Made by a program: the position numbers and the translations under genes
Source: JAEZDR01 sp039811185
Lineage (GTDB): Bacteria; Bacteroidota; Bacteroidia; Chitinophagales; Chitinophagaceae
Assembly (NCBI GenBank): GCA_039811185.1
Contig: JBDHYF010000009.1
Location: 40,679 to 104,678, forward strand
DNA length: 64,000 bases
Direction of reading: 5' to 3'
Part shown: positions 46,203-55,480 of the stretch, piece after piece
Numbering within the stretch: position 1 is the first letter of the stretch
Layout: each line of letters begins with the position of its first letter
Notes under the pieces: generated by a model
Told to the model about the DNA's origin: nothing
Database searches by the model: none
The model's input: the letters and a program-made list of their open reading frames with translations, nothing else

Positions 46203-47486
46203 ATGTCCGATTTACAGTCAATCAAAAACCGATTTGGGATTATAGGCAATGCGCCGGAATTAAATCACGCACTCAGCGTAGCAGTTCAGGTAGCACCTAC
46301 TGATCTTACGGTATTAATTGTGGGCGAAAGCGGTGTTGGGAAGGAAGCATTTTCTTCCATCATTCACTCGCTCTCATCGCGCAAGCACAATCCGTTTATT
46401 GCGGTAAACTGCGGTGCCATACCGGAAGGAACAATCGATTCTGAATTGTTCGGACACGAAAAAGGCGCATTTACGGGTGCAGTAGACAACCGGAAAGGAT
46501 ATTTTGAAACCGTGAACGGAGGAACCATTTTTTTGGATGAGATCGGAGAGATGCCACTCGGCACCCAGGCCCGCCTCCTCCGCGTGCTCGAAACCGGCGA
46601 ATTTATCCGCGTGGGCTCATCGAAAGTGCAAAAAACGAATGTAAGGGTGGTTGCCGCAACGAATAAAGACCTCCTCGAAAACACACAAAACGGAAAGTTC
46701 CGGCAAGACCTTTACTATCGCTTAAGTACAGTTCCCATCCGCGTTCCGGCACTTCGTAACCGAAAAGACGACATCCTGATTTTGTTTAGAAAATTTGTAA
46801 TCGATTTTGCTGAACGCTATCGAACTGCCATGATACAGTTGGATGACGATGCCAAGAATTTATTGATTAATTACAGCTTTCCGGGCAATGTACGCGAACT
46901 GAAAAACATAGCCGAGCAGGTGGCTGTTTTAAGCAAAGAGCCACAGGTAAGCGCGGCTCAGCTAAAACAATTCTTACCTGAGCACGGCTTTCAAAACCGC
47001 ATGCCCGTGCTTGCCGCTCCCCAACACACACACAGCCACGAGTTTAGCAGCGAAAGGGAAATTCTTTATAAACTATTTTTCGATTTAAAGAAAGATGTAA
47101 CCGAGCTGAAAAAAATGTTTGTGGAAATTCTTCAAAACCCTTCGTCTTCGGGGCAGGCATTAAACTATACTCGCGATTCGCTGTTGAAAGATTTTCATTC
47201 GTCTACTCCATCGGAAATGGAAGTTGTGCCGGGAAGCCCAAATGCGTTTCCGCTGCCGGCTGTAGCCTCGGCCACGCATCAACCTTACATTATTCATGAT
47301 ACCACCAATAACATTCAGCCGCATGAGGACGTGGAAGAGTCGCTGAACATTATGGACAAAGAGCGTGAGCTTATAATAAAAGCCCTGAAGAAACACAAAA
47401 ACAAGCGCAAGGATGCGGCGCTCGATCTTGGCATCAGCGAGCGTACATTATACAGAAAATTGAAAGAATACAACATTAATGACTAA
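46203..47486 (+). CDS. Sigma54-interacting AAA+ transcriptional activator, no receiver domain
   Basis: 427 residues. AAA+ domain from near the N-terminus: Walker A GESGVGKEA, the sigma54-contact loop GAFTGA (ELFGHEKGAFTGA), Walker B GGTIFLDEIGEM, FRQDLYYRLS. After a variable linker (about 265-380) comes a Fis-type helix-turn-helix (RKDAALDLGISERTLYRKL). It lacks an input domain and may be constitutively active or regulated by protein contact. It overlaps the LptE gene by 8 nt, tying it to the envelope/secretion row; targets unknown. Confidence 0.94.
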   Translation: MSDLQSIKNRFGIIGNAPELNHALSVAVQVAPTDLTVLIVGESGVGKEAFSSIIHSLSSRKHNPFIAVNCGAIPEGTIDSELFGHEKGAFTGAVDNRKGYFETVNGGTIFLDEIGEMPLGTQARLLRVLETGEFIRVGSSKVQKTNVRVVAATNKDLLENTQNGKFRQDLYYRLSTVPIRVPALRNRKDDILILFRKFVIDFAERYRTAMIQLDDDAKNLLINYSFPGNVRELKNIAEQVAVLSKEPQVSAAQLKQFLPEHGFQNRMPVLAAPQHTHSHEFSSEREILYKLFFDLKKDVTELKKMFVEILQNPSSSGQALNYTRDSLLKDFHSSTPSEMEVVPGSPNAFPLPAVASATHQPYIIHDTTNNIQPHEDVEESLNIMDKERELIIKALKKHKNKRKDAALDLGISERTLYRKLKEYNIND

Positions 47487-47973
47487 GTTTTTCGTTTTGG
47501 TTATTGCTGCTTTTGCGGGTTTGGGCTGCGGCATCTATTCTTTTAAAGATGTTACCATTCCGCCCGAAGTAAAAACAATTAAAATTGCAGCTTTTGAAAA
47601 CCGGGCAAGCTATGTGAACCCTCAGATGAACGCGAAAATAACAGACCAGTTGCAGCAAAAAATTGTTACGCAAACAAGGCTCACCAGAACCAATGCAGAT
47701 GATGCGCACTATCAGATAAGCGGCTACATCAATGTGTACAACGTAAGCACGGTGGCTGTTACCAACCAGCAGTCGGCAACCAACCGGCTAACGGTGGGCA
47801 TGCACATTATATTTTTAAATACACTTACCAACAAAACGCAGGAGTTCGACATTACCCGCAATTTCGATTTCGATGCCCGCAATACCTTGCAACAGGCGGA
47901 GGCTTCGCTCAATACCGAAATTGTAAAAAACATGGCCGACGAAATATTTAATCGTATTTTTTCCAACTGGTAA
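47479..47973 (+). CDS. lptE: LptE-like outer membrane lipoprotein
   Basis: 164 residues. Lipoprotein signal with lipobox LGC (Cys17) and an LptE-type small alpha/beta fold (GCGIYSFKDVTIPPEVKTI, ITDQLQQKIVTQTRL, YQISGYINVYNVS). LptE plugs the LptD barrel that inserts lipopolysaccharide into the outer membrane; LptD is not in the window. Overlaps the sigma54 activator and precedes the TPR-like gene by 21 nt. Confidence 0.85.
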   Translation: MTKFFVLVIAAFAGLGCGIYSFKDVTIPPEVKTIKIAAFENRASYVNPQMNAKITDQLQQKIVTQTRLTRTNADDAHYQISGYINVYNVSTVAVTNQQSATNRLTVGMHIIFLNTLTNKTQEFDITRNFDFDARNTLQQAEASLNTEIVKNMADEIFNRIFSNW

Positions 47974-47994
47974 CGATAGTGTAATTTCACCCCC

Positions 47995-48939
47995 ATGAAC
48001 ACAACAGAATCCAGAATTGTTCAAATGTTAACCGGCAAAAACAATTTGTCGGAAGTGAATGTGGAAGAGCTAAACGAGATTGCGGTACAGCAGCCTTACA
48101 ATTCGGTTGTTCAGCTATTGATTACAAAAAAAATGAAGGAAGAAAATCATCCTTCTTTCCATCAGCAAATCCATAAGGCATCTTTATATTTTCCCGATTC
48201 GCACTGGTTGCATTTTCAGCTCTACCATGCCGACTCCCTTGCTCCTTCGGAAGAAATAAATGCTTTTTCCGGATATACAACAGATGGCAACAACGTTTCT
48301 GATTATGTTGAAACCACTGCGTCTTCAACGGATGTTTTAGATGAAGTTTTGATTGAAGAGGTAACGCCCTCGCAACCGGAAAATCCGAATGAGTCGGAAG
48401 AGGAATTACCTGACCACGACACGGAAGAATCTCAAGGAAACGACGAAGTTGATGCCGGCCCGGGCGGTGAAGCGCATGAAGCGGCAGCCGGCAACATTTC
48501 GCGCCTGCTTTCAGAACAGGCAAAGATGTTTCAACAGCCTGTGGAGGAGCAGTCGGATATTTTAATTGAGAATGAGCCTTATCATACGGTAGACTATTTT
48601 GCCTCGCAGGGGATTGAACTGGATTCCGGCCTGCCGGCTCAGGATCAGTTGGAAAGTAAGATGAGAAAATTTACTGATTGGCTAAAGCAGATGAAGCGTG
48701 GTAACAAAACCAAACAACCGCTCGACCTTGGCACGCCGCCTGAGTTGGAGCACGCTGCCCGTAACATTGCAGAGAGTTCCAACACTCCTAAAGAAGTGGC
48801 CACGGAAGCTATGGCCGACGTGCTGATTAAGCAAGGCAAAATGGAAAAAGCAATAGAGGTTTATTTAAAATTAAGTTTTTTAAATCCCGAAAAATCCGCT
48901 TATTTTGCCTCCAAAATTCAAGAATTAAAAGGCATTTAA
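47995..48939 (+). CDS. Acidic TPR-like protein of unknown function
   Basis: 314 residues, no signal peptide. A helical N-terminal part (about 1-80), a long acidic low-complexity middle (SEEELPDHDTEESQGNDEVD), and a C-terminal helical pair resembling one TPR unit (MADVLIKQGKMEKAIEVYLK followed by LSFLNPEKSAYFASKIQEL). I do not recognise a specific function. It sits between lptE and secG and abuts secG by 1 nt, so is co-transcribed with them. Confidence 0.72.
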   Translation: MNTTESRIVQMLTGKNNLSEVNVEELNEIAVQQPYNSVVQLLITKKMKEENHPSFHQQIHKASLYFPDSHWLHFQLYHADSLAPSEEINAFSGYTTDGNNVSDYVETTASSTDVLDEVLIEEVTPSQPENPNESEEELPDHDTEESQGNDEVDAGPGGEAHEAAAGNISRLLSEQAKMFQQPVEEQSDILIENEPYHTVDYFASQGIELDSGLPAQDQLESKMRKFTDWLKQMKRGNKTKQPLDLGTPPELEHAARNIAESSNTPKEVATEAMADVLIKQGKMEKAIEVYLKLSFLNPEKSAYFASKIQELKGI

Positions 48940-48940
48940 T

Positions 48941-49231
48941 ATGAAATTGTTGTTCCTTATACTTATTTTACTGGCGTGCTTGATAATCGCATTCCTGATA
49001 TTGGTTCAAAATTCTAAAGGCGGCGGATTGTCGGGTGCTATCGGAGGCTTCAACAATCAGTTTATGGGCGTAAAGCAAACTACTGATGTGTTAGAAAAAG
49101 GCACATGGATTTTTGCAACCGTTATTGGCGTTTTATGCATTGTTTCGGTATTGTTTTTAAAGTCGCATACGGCATCCGATAACGAAATGCTGCGGCAGTT
49201 AAATCCTAATCAAACTCAACAGAGCCGTTAA
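48941..49231 (+). CDS. secG: Preprotein translocase subunit SecG
   Basis: 96 residues. Two transmembrane helices (about 2-21 and 54-74) flanking the family loop VQNSKGGGLSGAIGG and a cytoplasmic FMGVKQTTDVLEKGTW. Assists SecYE in protein export across the inner membrane. One nucleotide after the TPR-like gene. Followed by a strong terminator. Confidence 0.95.
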   Translation: MKLLFLILILLACLIIAFLILVQNSKGGGLSGAIGGFNNQFMGVKQTTDVLEKGTWIFATVIGVLCIVSVLFLKSHTASDNEMLRQLNPNQTQQSR

Positions 49232-49255
49232 CCGGTTTCGTATATAAAAATTGAG

Positions 49256-49283
49256 CCCTGTCTACCTTTTGACAGGGTTTTTT
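49256..49283 (+). terminator. Rho-independent terminator between secG and mltG
   Basis: 7-bp stem CCCTGTC/GACAGGG with an 8-nt loop and TTTTTT. It ends 9 nt before the mltG ATG. The loop contains TACCTTTTG, one base longer than the -7 consensus, so a promoter inside the hairpin is conceivable. Confidence 0.85.
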
Positions 49284-49292
49284 ATTCCTTCC

Positions 49293-50321
49293 ATGAAAAA
49301 AATTATCCTTGTTTTTTTTGTTGTGGTTATGCTGATTGGCGGAGGCGTTGCCTACCTGGCTCTAACGCCGTTTGCCGCATTTGAGAAGCCCGCGGTTTTT
49401 CTTTACATCTACCGCGATCGGGATGTTCGACAACAGGTGTTGGAACAAGGCGAAGAAAAACGGCTGTTTAAATATCCGGCACTATTCGATTTCGCTGCGC
49501 AGCAGGCCGATGTGTGGAAGCGCCTGAAACCCGGGAAATATAAAATAAGCAAGGACGATAATTTATTGGATATTCTTCGCACGTTGCGCAACAACCGACA
49601 GTCGCCAATAAATCTGGTGATTAACCGTGTTCGCACAAAACAGGCATTTGCCGGACTGATCGGACGTTCGTTTGAAGTAGATTCCATCCGGATGCTGCAA
49701 TACATCTCAGATGCGGATTCGCTGCGAAAATGGAATGTAACGGAAGATGGATTTTTATCGCTCGTCATTCCCGACACGTATGAGTTTTACTGGACTGCCT
49801 CCATCGAAAAAATTCTGACCAAGTTAAAGAATGCACAGGAAAAATTTTGGAGTTCCGGCAACAGGCAGCAGAAATCGGAAAGCTTGGGACTAACCCCTTA
49901 TCAGGTTTATGTGCTTGCTTCTATTGTTGAAGAAGAAACCAATAAAAACGATGAGAAGGGAAATGTTGCCAGCGTGTATTATAATCGGCTGAACAAGGGG
50001 ATGCCGCTGGGCGCTGATCCGACAATAAAATTTGCGCTGAACGATTTCAGTCTGAGGCGCATCTATCATAAACATCTTGAAGTGGAATCGCCTTACAACA
50101 CTTATCGCAATAAGGGGCTGCCGCCGGGCCCTATCTGTACGCCTTCAAAAGTAACGATTGATGCAGTGTTAGAAATGCCACAAACCAACTATCTGTTTTT
50201 TGTTGCGCAGCCCGGCCTTACGGGCTATCATCGCTTCAGCACCACTTACAGCCAGCATCAACAATACGCAAAGGAATATCAGGAATGGCTCAACAGCTAT
50301 TTAAAAGATAGAAACAATTAA
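49293..50321 (+). CDS. mltG: Endolytic peptidoglycan transglycosylase MltG (YceG-like)
   Basis: About 342 residues: N-terminal membrane anchor (MKKIILVFFVVVMLIGGGVA), LysM-like/YceG domain, and the catalytic region SIVEEETNKNDEKGNVASVY then YYNRLNKGMPLGADPT, with the catalytic Glu in VEEET. Cuts nascent glycan strands. The frame opens at a TTG (49251) that lies before the terminator hairpin; the ATG 49293 after it starts with the anchor helix and is preferred. Confidence 0.94.
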   Translation: MKKIILVFFVVVMLIGGGVAYLALTPFAAFEKPAVFLYIYRDRDVRQQVLEQGEEKRLFKYPALFDFAAQQADVWKRLKPGKYKISKDDNLLDILRTLRNNRQSPINLVINRVRTKQAFAGLIGRSFEVDSIRMLQYISDADSLRKWNVTEDGFLSLVIPDTYEFYWTASIEKILTKLKNAQEKFWSSGNRQQKSESLGLTPYQVYVLASIVEEETNKNDEKGNVASVYYNRLNKGMPLGADPTIKFALNDFSLRRIYHKHLEVESPYNTYRNKGLPPGPICTPSKVTIDAVLEMPQTNYLFFVAQPGLTGYHRFSTTYSQHQQYAKEYQEWLNSYLKDRNN

Positions 50322-50350
50322 TAAACGGTGACTGGGATTGCCGCCAAATA

Positions 50351-50373
50351 AAAAAAATCGCCCGAGGGCGATT
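50351..50373 (-). terminator. Terminator after tRNA-Ala
   Basis: AATCGCC/GGCGATT with CGAG-type tetraloop, followed on the minus strand by TTTTTTT. Lies 8 nt beyond the tRNA 3' end. Confidence 0.85.
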
Positions 50374-50380
50374 AAAGCTT

Positions 50381-50455
<75 letters not shown>

Positions 50456-50466
50456 CGAAAGTTGTG

Positions 50467-50497
50467 CGAAAGTAAAGGCTTCTTACTATATCACAAA
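50467..50497 (-). promoter_or_regulatory. Promoter of tRNA-Ala (TTTG-N19-TACTTTCG)
   Basis: -33 TTTG (50494-50497), exactly 19 nt spacer, and -7 TACTTTCG (50467-50474, one mismatch to TAnnTTTG). Start expected about 5-10 nt later, just before the mature tRNA 5' end at 50455. The best-formed promoter seen in the window. Confidence 0.7.
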
Positions 50498-50508
50498 ATG
50501 AAAAATAA

Positions 50509-53500
50509 TCATTTTAAAATCAGCACCAAATCATCGCCTTTAACCATAGTGCCGGCGGGCAAAACAATGGTATCCACGCTGCCTTCGCCGAGTGCAGTAA
50601 TGGTAGTTTCCATTTTCATCGCCTCAATCACAAACAACGGCTGGTTCGCTTTTACAGTGTCGCCGGCCTGTACCAACACCTGTGATATCTTTCCCTGAAT
50701 CGGCGACGCAATCTCATTTGGTTTGGACTTATCTGCCTTTCTATTTTCTACTTCTGTTGTTTTAATTTTCCGGTTCTTCACTTCAATGATCCGGGTTTGC
50801 CCGTTCAGCCGCATAAACACTTTGTGCATCCCATGGCTGTCGGCCTCGCCGATAGTGAGCAGGCGCACTAAAATCACTTTTCCCTTATCAATTTCGATGG
50901 TTGCCTCTTCATTGCTGCTGAGTCCATAATAGAAATTGGGTGTAGGAATCTTCCACACGGCTCCATAGAGTTGCTTTTTTGCATAGTATTCTTCCCACAC
51001 TTTTGGATATAAGAGATAAGAAAGCAGGTCGGTAAACTTAACTTCCTCTCCGAATTTTTCCTTCAGTCTTTCAAACTCACGGTCGAAGTCAACCGGTTTC
51101 AGATGCTCGTTCGGACGTTCGGTATACGGCTGAATATCTTTCAAAATAATTTTCTGTAAGGTTGGATCGAAGCCATTTGGTGGCTGCCCGATATCGCCTT
51201 TAAAAAACGACTGAACAGATTCAGGGAAAGCAAGGGTATGGCCTTTGGAAAGCACATCTTCCTTAGTTAAATTATTCGTTACCATAAAGAGCGCCATATC
51301 GCCCACTACTTTGCTGCTCGGCGTTACTTTAATAATGTCGCCGAACAAATCGTTCACTTCTTTGTACGTGCGCTTAATATCCTCCATTCTGTCGCCCAAA
51401 CCTAAGCTCACTGCCTGCGGCTTTAAATTGGAATATTGGCCGCCCGGAATTTCGTGTACGTACACTTCTGCGCTGCTTGCCTTTAAGCCGCTTTCGAATG
51501 GATAGTAGTATTCTCTAACCGCATCCCAATACACTGCGTGCTTGTTCAGTTGCTCAATGTTATACGGGTTTTCACGCGGCTGGAAGCGCATCATCTCAAC
51601 AACCGCGTTAAGGCTGGGTTGAGACGTTAATCCCGACAGGGAAGAAATGCAGCAATCAATCACATCCACCCCGGCCTCGATGGCTTTTAAATAGGTGGCG
51701 GTTTGAAGCGATGAGGTGTCGTGCGTATGAAGATGGATGGGGATTTTGATGGTTTGTTTTAAGGCCGTAATCAGTTCGTAAGCAGCCATCGGCTTCAGCA
51801 GCCCGCTCATGTCTTTAATGGCAAGAATGTGTGCGCCACTGTTCTCTACATCTTTTGCAAATTGAGTGTAGTACCGGAGGTTATATTTTGAACGCGCAGG
51901 ATTTAAAATGTCGCCCGTATAACAAACCGAAACTTCGGCAATGCCTTTGGTTTTATTACGAACCGCTTCTATGCTCTTAGCCATGTTGGGCATCCAGTTC
52001 AGCGAATCGAAAATTCTGAAAATATCGATACCATTTTCCCAGCTCTTGATTACAAATTCTTCCACCAGATTGTCGGGATACGACTTATAACCAACGGCAT
52101 TCGCGCCCCGCAACAGCATCTGAAGCAAAATATTAGGAATCGCTTCCCGCAACAGTTGCAGCCGCTTCCAGGGGTCTTCGTTTAAAAAGCGCATACACAC
52201 ATCGAACGTTGCACCACCCCACACTTCCATGCTGAAGGTTTGAGGAAACGACTGTGCAAAGGAGCGCGCCACTTTCAGCATATCAATGGTTCTGACGCGT
52301 GTAGCCAAAAGCGACTGATGGGCATCGCGAAAGGTAGTATCGGTGTATTGAATTGCCTGCTGCTCACTAAGCCATTTGGAAAACGCTTCCGGCCCGAGCT
52401 GTTGCAATAACTGGCGCGTACCATCAGCCACCGACCTGCTACTATCGACTAAGGGAACAACCGGCTTTTCGAAATGCTTTGAAGAATCGGGATGCGCCAC
52501 ATCCGGATGACCGTTAACAGAAACCTCGGCCAGGTACTTCAAAATTTTTGTACCGCGGTCTTTCAGCCGTTTAAACGTAAATACTTCAGGATATTGTTGT
52601 AAAAAGTTCACAGTTGCTTTGCCCGCAGTAAAAACCGGATGCTGAATAATATTTAGCAGGAAGCGAATATTGGTTTTTACCCCGCGGATTCTAAACTCCT
52701 GCAACGCCCGCTTCAGCTTGGCGGCCGCCTCCTCAGGTGTGGAGGAATGCGCCGTTACTTTCACGAGCAACGAATCGAAAAAGGGCGAGATGTGGACGCC
52801 GTTGTATACACTGCCTTCATCGAGGCGGATGCCGAACCCTTCCGCGCTGCGGTATGCGAGCACGGTGCCATAGTCGGGCATAAACTCATTCTCCGGATCT
52901 TCGGTTGTTAACCGACATTGAATAGCACAACCGTTCAAGGGAATTTTTCCGGGATGGATATTGATGATTTCGCTGTCGAGACGGTAACCTTCAGCAATAT
53001 GAATTTGGGTTTTTACAATATCGATGCCCGTAACCATTTCGGTAACCGTATGCTCAACCTGTATGCGTGGATTTACTTCAATAAAATAAACCTGATTGCT
53101 TTTGTCGACTAAAAACTCAACCGTACCTACGTTGTTATATCCAACACTTTTACACAGCGCAACCGCATAGTTATAGATTTGATTTTTTACCGGTGCTGCC
53201 AGTCCGAAGGCCGGCGCCACTTCCACAATTTTCTGAAAGCGCCTTTGCACCGAGCAATCGCGCTCATAAAGGTGTGTAACATTCCCGTGCTGATCGGCAA
53301 CAATCTGTACTTCGATGTGCTTGGGTTCTTCAATAAATTTCTCAAGAAAAACGGTATCGTTGCCGAAAGCATTTTTCGCTTCTCTTCTGGCTTCCTCAAA
53401 GTTTTTATGGAGGCCTTGCTCCGAGCGGATTACCCGCATCCCCCGCCCGCCGCCGCCGGCTGCAGCTTTCAACATTACCGGATATCCAATGCGCTGCGCT

Positions 53501-53952
53501 TCGGACAATGCCACATCAACATTAATCAGCGAAGCCTGGCTGCTTTCTATCAGCGGGATGTTGTTTTTCTCGGCAATTATTTTAGCCTGAACTTTATCGC
53601 CGAGTTGCTGCATAACACCTGCCGACGGCCCTACAAACACGATATTACTTTCCGCACATTTGCGGGCAAACTCGTCATTCTCCGATAAGAAACCATAACC
53701 GGGATGAATGGCATTTGCGCCGCAGCGCTTCGCCACCGTAATAATTTCATCGACGTTGAGATAAGGTTTTAAAGGGTCGTTTTCTTCTCCTACCTGATAG
53801 GCTTCATCGGCCTTATAGCGATGCAGCGAATAACGGTCTTCGTAAGTGTAAATAGCAACCGTTCGGATTTCGAGTTCGGTGCAGGCACGCAGCACTCTGA
53901 TTGCAATCTCTCCCCGATTTGCAACGAGTAGTTTGGTGATTTTCTGAGGCAT
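50509..53952 (-). CDS. pyc: Pyruvate carboxylase
   Basis: 1147 residues. Order: biotin carboxylase (1-450; LLVANRGEIAIRVLRA, AAAGGGGRGMRV, EVNPRIQVEHTVTE), carboxyltransferase (about 530-820; DTTFRDAHQSLLATR, HLHTHDTSS), allosteric/tetramer region, and biotin carrier domain with Lys1113 in EAMKMET. Converts pyruvate plus bicarbonate to oxaloacetate with ATP. The frame is open 31 codons further up, but homology begins at MPQKITKLLVANRGE (ATG 53950-53952). Monocistronic; tRNA-Ala follows with its own promoter. Confidence 0.97.
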   Translation of the reverse strand: MPQKITKLLVANRGEIAIRVLRACTELEIRTVAIYTYEDRYSLHRYKADEAYQVGEENDPLKPYLNVDEIITVAKRCGANAIHPGYGFLSENDEFARKCAESNIVFVGPSAGVMQQLGDKVQAKIIAEKNNIPLIESSQASLINVDVALSEAQRIGYPVMLKAAAGGGGRGMRVIRSEQGLHKNFEEARREAKNAFGNDTVFLEKFIEEPKHIEVQIVADQHGNVTHLYERDCSVQRRFQKIVEVAPAFGLAAPVKNQIYNYAVALCKSVGYNNVGTVEFLVDKSNQVYFIEVNPRIQVEHTVTEMVTGIDIVKTQIHIAEGYRLDSEIINIHPGKIPLNGCAIQCRLTTEDPENEFMPDYGTVLAYRSAEGFGIRLDEGSVYNGVHISPFFDSLLVKVTAHSSTPEEAAAKLKRALQEFRIRGVKTNIRFLLNIIQHPVFTAGKATVNFLQQYPEVFTFKRLKDRGTKILKYLAEVSVNGHPDVAHPDSSKHFEKPVVPLVDSSRSVADGTRQLLQQLGPEAFSKWLSEQQAIQYTDTTFRDAHQSLLATRVRTIDMLKVARSFAQSFPQTFSMEVWGGATFDVCMRFLNEDPWKRLQLLREAIPNILLQMLLRGANAVGYKSYPDNLVEEFVIKSWENGIDIFRIFDSLNWMPNMAKSIEAVRNKTKGIAEVSVCYTGDILNPARSKYNLRYYTQFAKDVENSGAHILAIKDMSGLLKPMAAYELITALKQTIKIPIHLHTHDTSSLQTATYLKAIEAGVDVIDCCISSLSGLTSQPSLNAVVEMMRFQPRENPYNIEQLNKHAVYWDAVREYYYPFESGLKASSAEVYVHEIPGGQYSNLKPQAVSLGLGDRMEDIKRTYKEVNDLFGDIIKVTPSSKVVGDMALFMVTNNLTKEDVLSKGHTLAFPESVQSFFKGDIGQPPNGFDPTLQKIILKDIQPYTERPNEHLKPVDFDREFERLKEKFGEEVKFTDLLSYLLYPKVWEEYYAKKQLYGAVWKIPTPNFYYGLSSNEEATIEIDKGKVILVRLLTIGEADSHGMHKVFMRLNGQTRIIEVKNRKIKTTEVENRKADKSKPNEIASPIQGKISQVLVQAGDTVKANQPLFVIEAMKMETTITALGEGSVDTIVLPAGTMVKGDDLVLILK

Positions 53953-54075
53953 GTAAAGAGGTTGGATGTTTTTAATTTGCGGCAGTGGTTTACAAAAAAT
54001 GTTCCTACATGCTTTAAAAATAAAAATTGTTTCCACTTCCGTCAAAACAATTTTTCCAACTCAAGCGGCCTGGTT

Positions 54076-54732
54076 CTATAAGCGCATTTCCGGTACATCA
54101 TCCGGAACGATGAGCGTACCTGCTGTTTTTTCTTTTATTTCTTCAACAGTTACACCGGGCGCCCGTTCCAACAAGTAGAAGCCCGCGGGAGTGATGTCGA
54201 GGACGGCGAGGTCGGTCACCACTTTTTTTACGCAACCGAGGCCGGTAAGCGGCAGGCTGCACTTGCGGAGCAGTTTGCTTGCGCCTTTGGGATTTGTATG
54301 TTGCATAGCAACAATAATGTTTTTTGCACTTGCCACAAGGTCCATTGCGCCTCCCATGCCTTTCACCATTTTTCCCGGAATTTTCCAGTTGGCAATATCC
54401 CCGTTTTCCGAAACTTCCATAGCGCCAAGAACAGTAAGGTCAATTTTTCCGGCCCGAATCATTCCAAAGCTTTCTGCGCTGTCGAAGAAGGCGCCACCGG
54501 GAATAATGGTAACGGTTTCTTTTCCTGCGTTAATCAAATCTGCATCTATCTGCGCTTCCAACGGATAAGGGCCCATTCCAAGCATTCCGTTTTCACTTTG
54601 CAAAATAACCGTCATCCCTTCCGGAATGTAGTTAGCAACAAGAGTAGGTATTCCGATTCCCAGGTTTACATACATGCCGTCCCGAAGTTCGCGGGCAATC
54701 CTTTTCGCAATTCCAAATTTATCGAGTGCCAT
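54076..54732 (-). CDS. scoB: 3-oxoacid CoA-transferase subunit B
   Basis: 218 residues. GMYVNLGIGIPTLVANYIPE, then Glu47 in SENGMLGMGP, the glutamate that forms the CoA thioester in this family; ERAPGVTVEEIKEKT near the C-terminus. With ScoA it activates acetoacetate with succinyl-CoA. Fourteen nt downstream of scoA and co-transcribed. The pyc gene follows on the same strand after about 120 nt with no obvious gene. Confidence 0.95.
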   Translation of the reverse strand: MALDKFGIAKRIARELRDGMYVNLGIGIPTLVANYIPEGMTVILQSENGMLGMGPYPLEAQIDADLINAGKETVTIIPGGAFFDSAESFGMIRAGKIDLTVLGAMEVSENGDIANWKIPGKMVKGMGGAMDLVASAKNIIVAMQHTNPKGASKLLRKCSLPLTGLGCVKKVVTDLAVLDITPAGFYLLERAPGVTVEEIKEKTAGTLIVPDDVPEMRL

Positions 54733-54746
54733 TTTTTTAGTTTTAG

Positions 54747-55442
54747 TTATTGAAGTTGAACAGTGCGACGTTCAATCCGTTTTTCATAATTTGTTCCCTG
54801 GTAAATACGGTGAACATAAATGCCCGCAACGTGAATTTCATCCGGATCGAGCATTCCGGGTTCAACTAACTCCTCCACTTCTGCTATGGTAATGTTGGCT
54901 GCCTTCGCCATGCTCATAGAAAAATTGCGTGTTGTTTTTCTGAAGACAAGATTGCCCATGGTGTCGCCTTTCCATGCCTTCACAATGCCGAAATCCGCAT
55001 GCAGCGCATGTTCCATTAAATATTTCTTCCCGTTAAATTCCCGAACTTCTTTTCCGGCAGCCACTTCAGTTCCATATCCCGCGGGTGTGTAAAAGGCAGG
55101 TATGCCCATTGCCGCCATTTGAATTCGTGTAGCAAGCGTTCCCTGGGGTATCAGCTCAACTTCAAGTTCTCCGCTCAGCAATTGGCGTTCGAATTCTGCG
55201 TTTTCGCCAACGTAGCTGGCCATCATTTTTTTTATTTGCCTCGTTTGCAACAGAAGGCCGAGGCCAAAATCGTCGACGCCGGCGTTGTTGGAAATGCAGG
55301 TAAGGTTTTTTACGCCTTTTTGCTTCAACGCAAGAATGGAGTTTTCCGGAATGCCACAGAGGCCGAAGCCTCCAAGCATTATAGTTGCTCCATCAGATAT
55401 GTCGTGAACGGCATCAATGGCGTTGCTATATTTTTTTTTCAT
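54747..55442 (-). CDS. scoA: 3-oxoacid CoA-transferase subunit A
   Basis: 231 residues. SCOT alpha-subunit motifs: IMLGGFGLCGIPE (20-32), ISNNAGVDDFGLG, and PQGTLATRIQMAAMGIPAFYTPAG. Partner of ScoB immediately downstream; together they handle acetoacetate/acetoacetyl-CoA. A -7 box TACATTTG (55463-55470) lies 20 nt upstream of the ATG. Confidence 0.95.
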   Translation of the reverse strand: MKKKYSNAIDAVHDISDGATIMLGGFGLCGIPENSILALKQKGVKNLTCISNNAGVDDFGLGLLLQTRQIKKMMASYVGENAEFERQLLSGELEVELIPQGTLATRIQMAAMGIPAFYTPAGYGTEVAAGKEVREFNGKKYLMEHALHADFGIVKAWKGDTMGNLVFRKTTRNFSMSMAKAANITIAEVEELVEPGMLDPDEIHVAGIYVHRIYQGTNYEKRIERRTVQLQ

Positions 55443-55462
55443 AAGCGCATTGTGGTTTTCAA

Positions 55463-55470
55463 CAAATGTA
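55463..55470 (-). promoter_or_regulatory. -7 box TACATTTG upstream of scoAB
   Basis: Exact TAnnTTTG, 20 nt before the scoA ATG. Confidence 0.45.
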
Positions 55471-55480
55471 GTTTAAGTTT

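Noticed and set aside
51454..51465. Palindrome GTGTACGTACAC resembling the operator arms
   Set aside because: Lies inside the pyc coding region and has no 5-nt spacer; does not match TGTGTA-N5-TACACA.
53953..54045. 31-codon N-terminal extension of pyruvate carboxylase
   Set aside because: Family similarity starts at the ATG 53950-53952; the extension looks like an open non-coding stretch.
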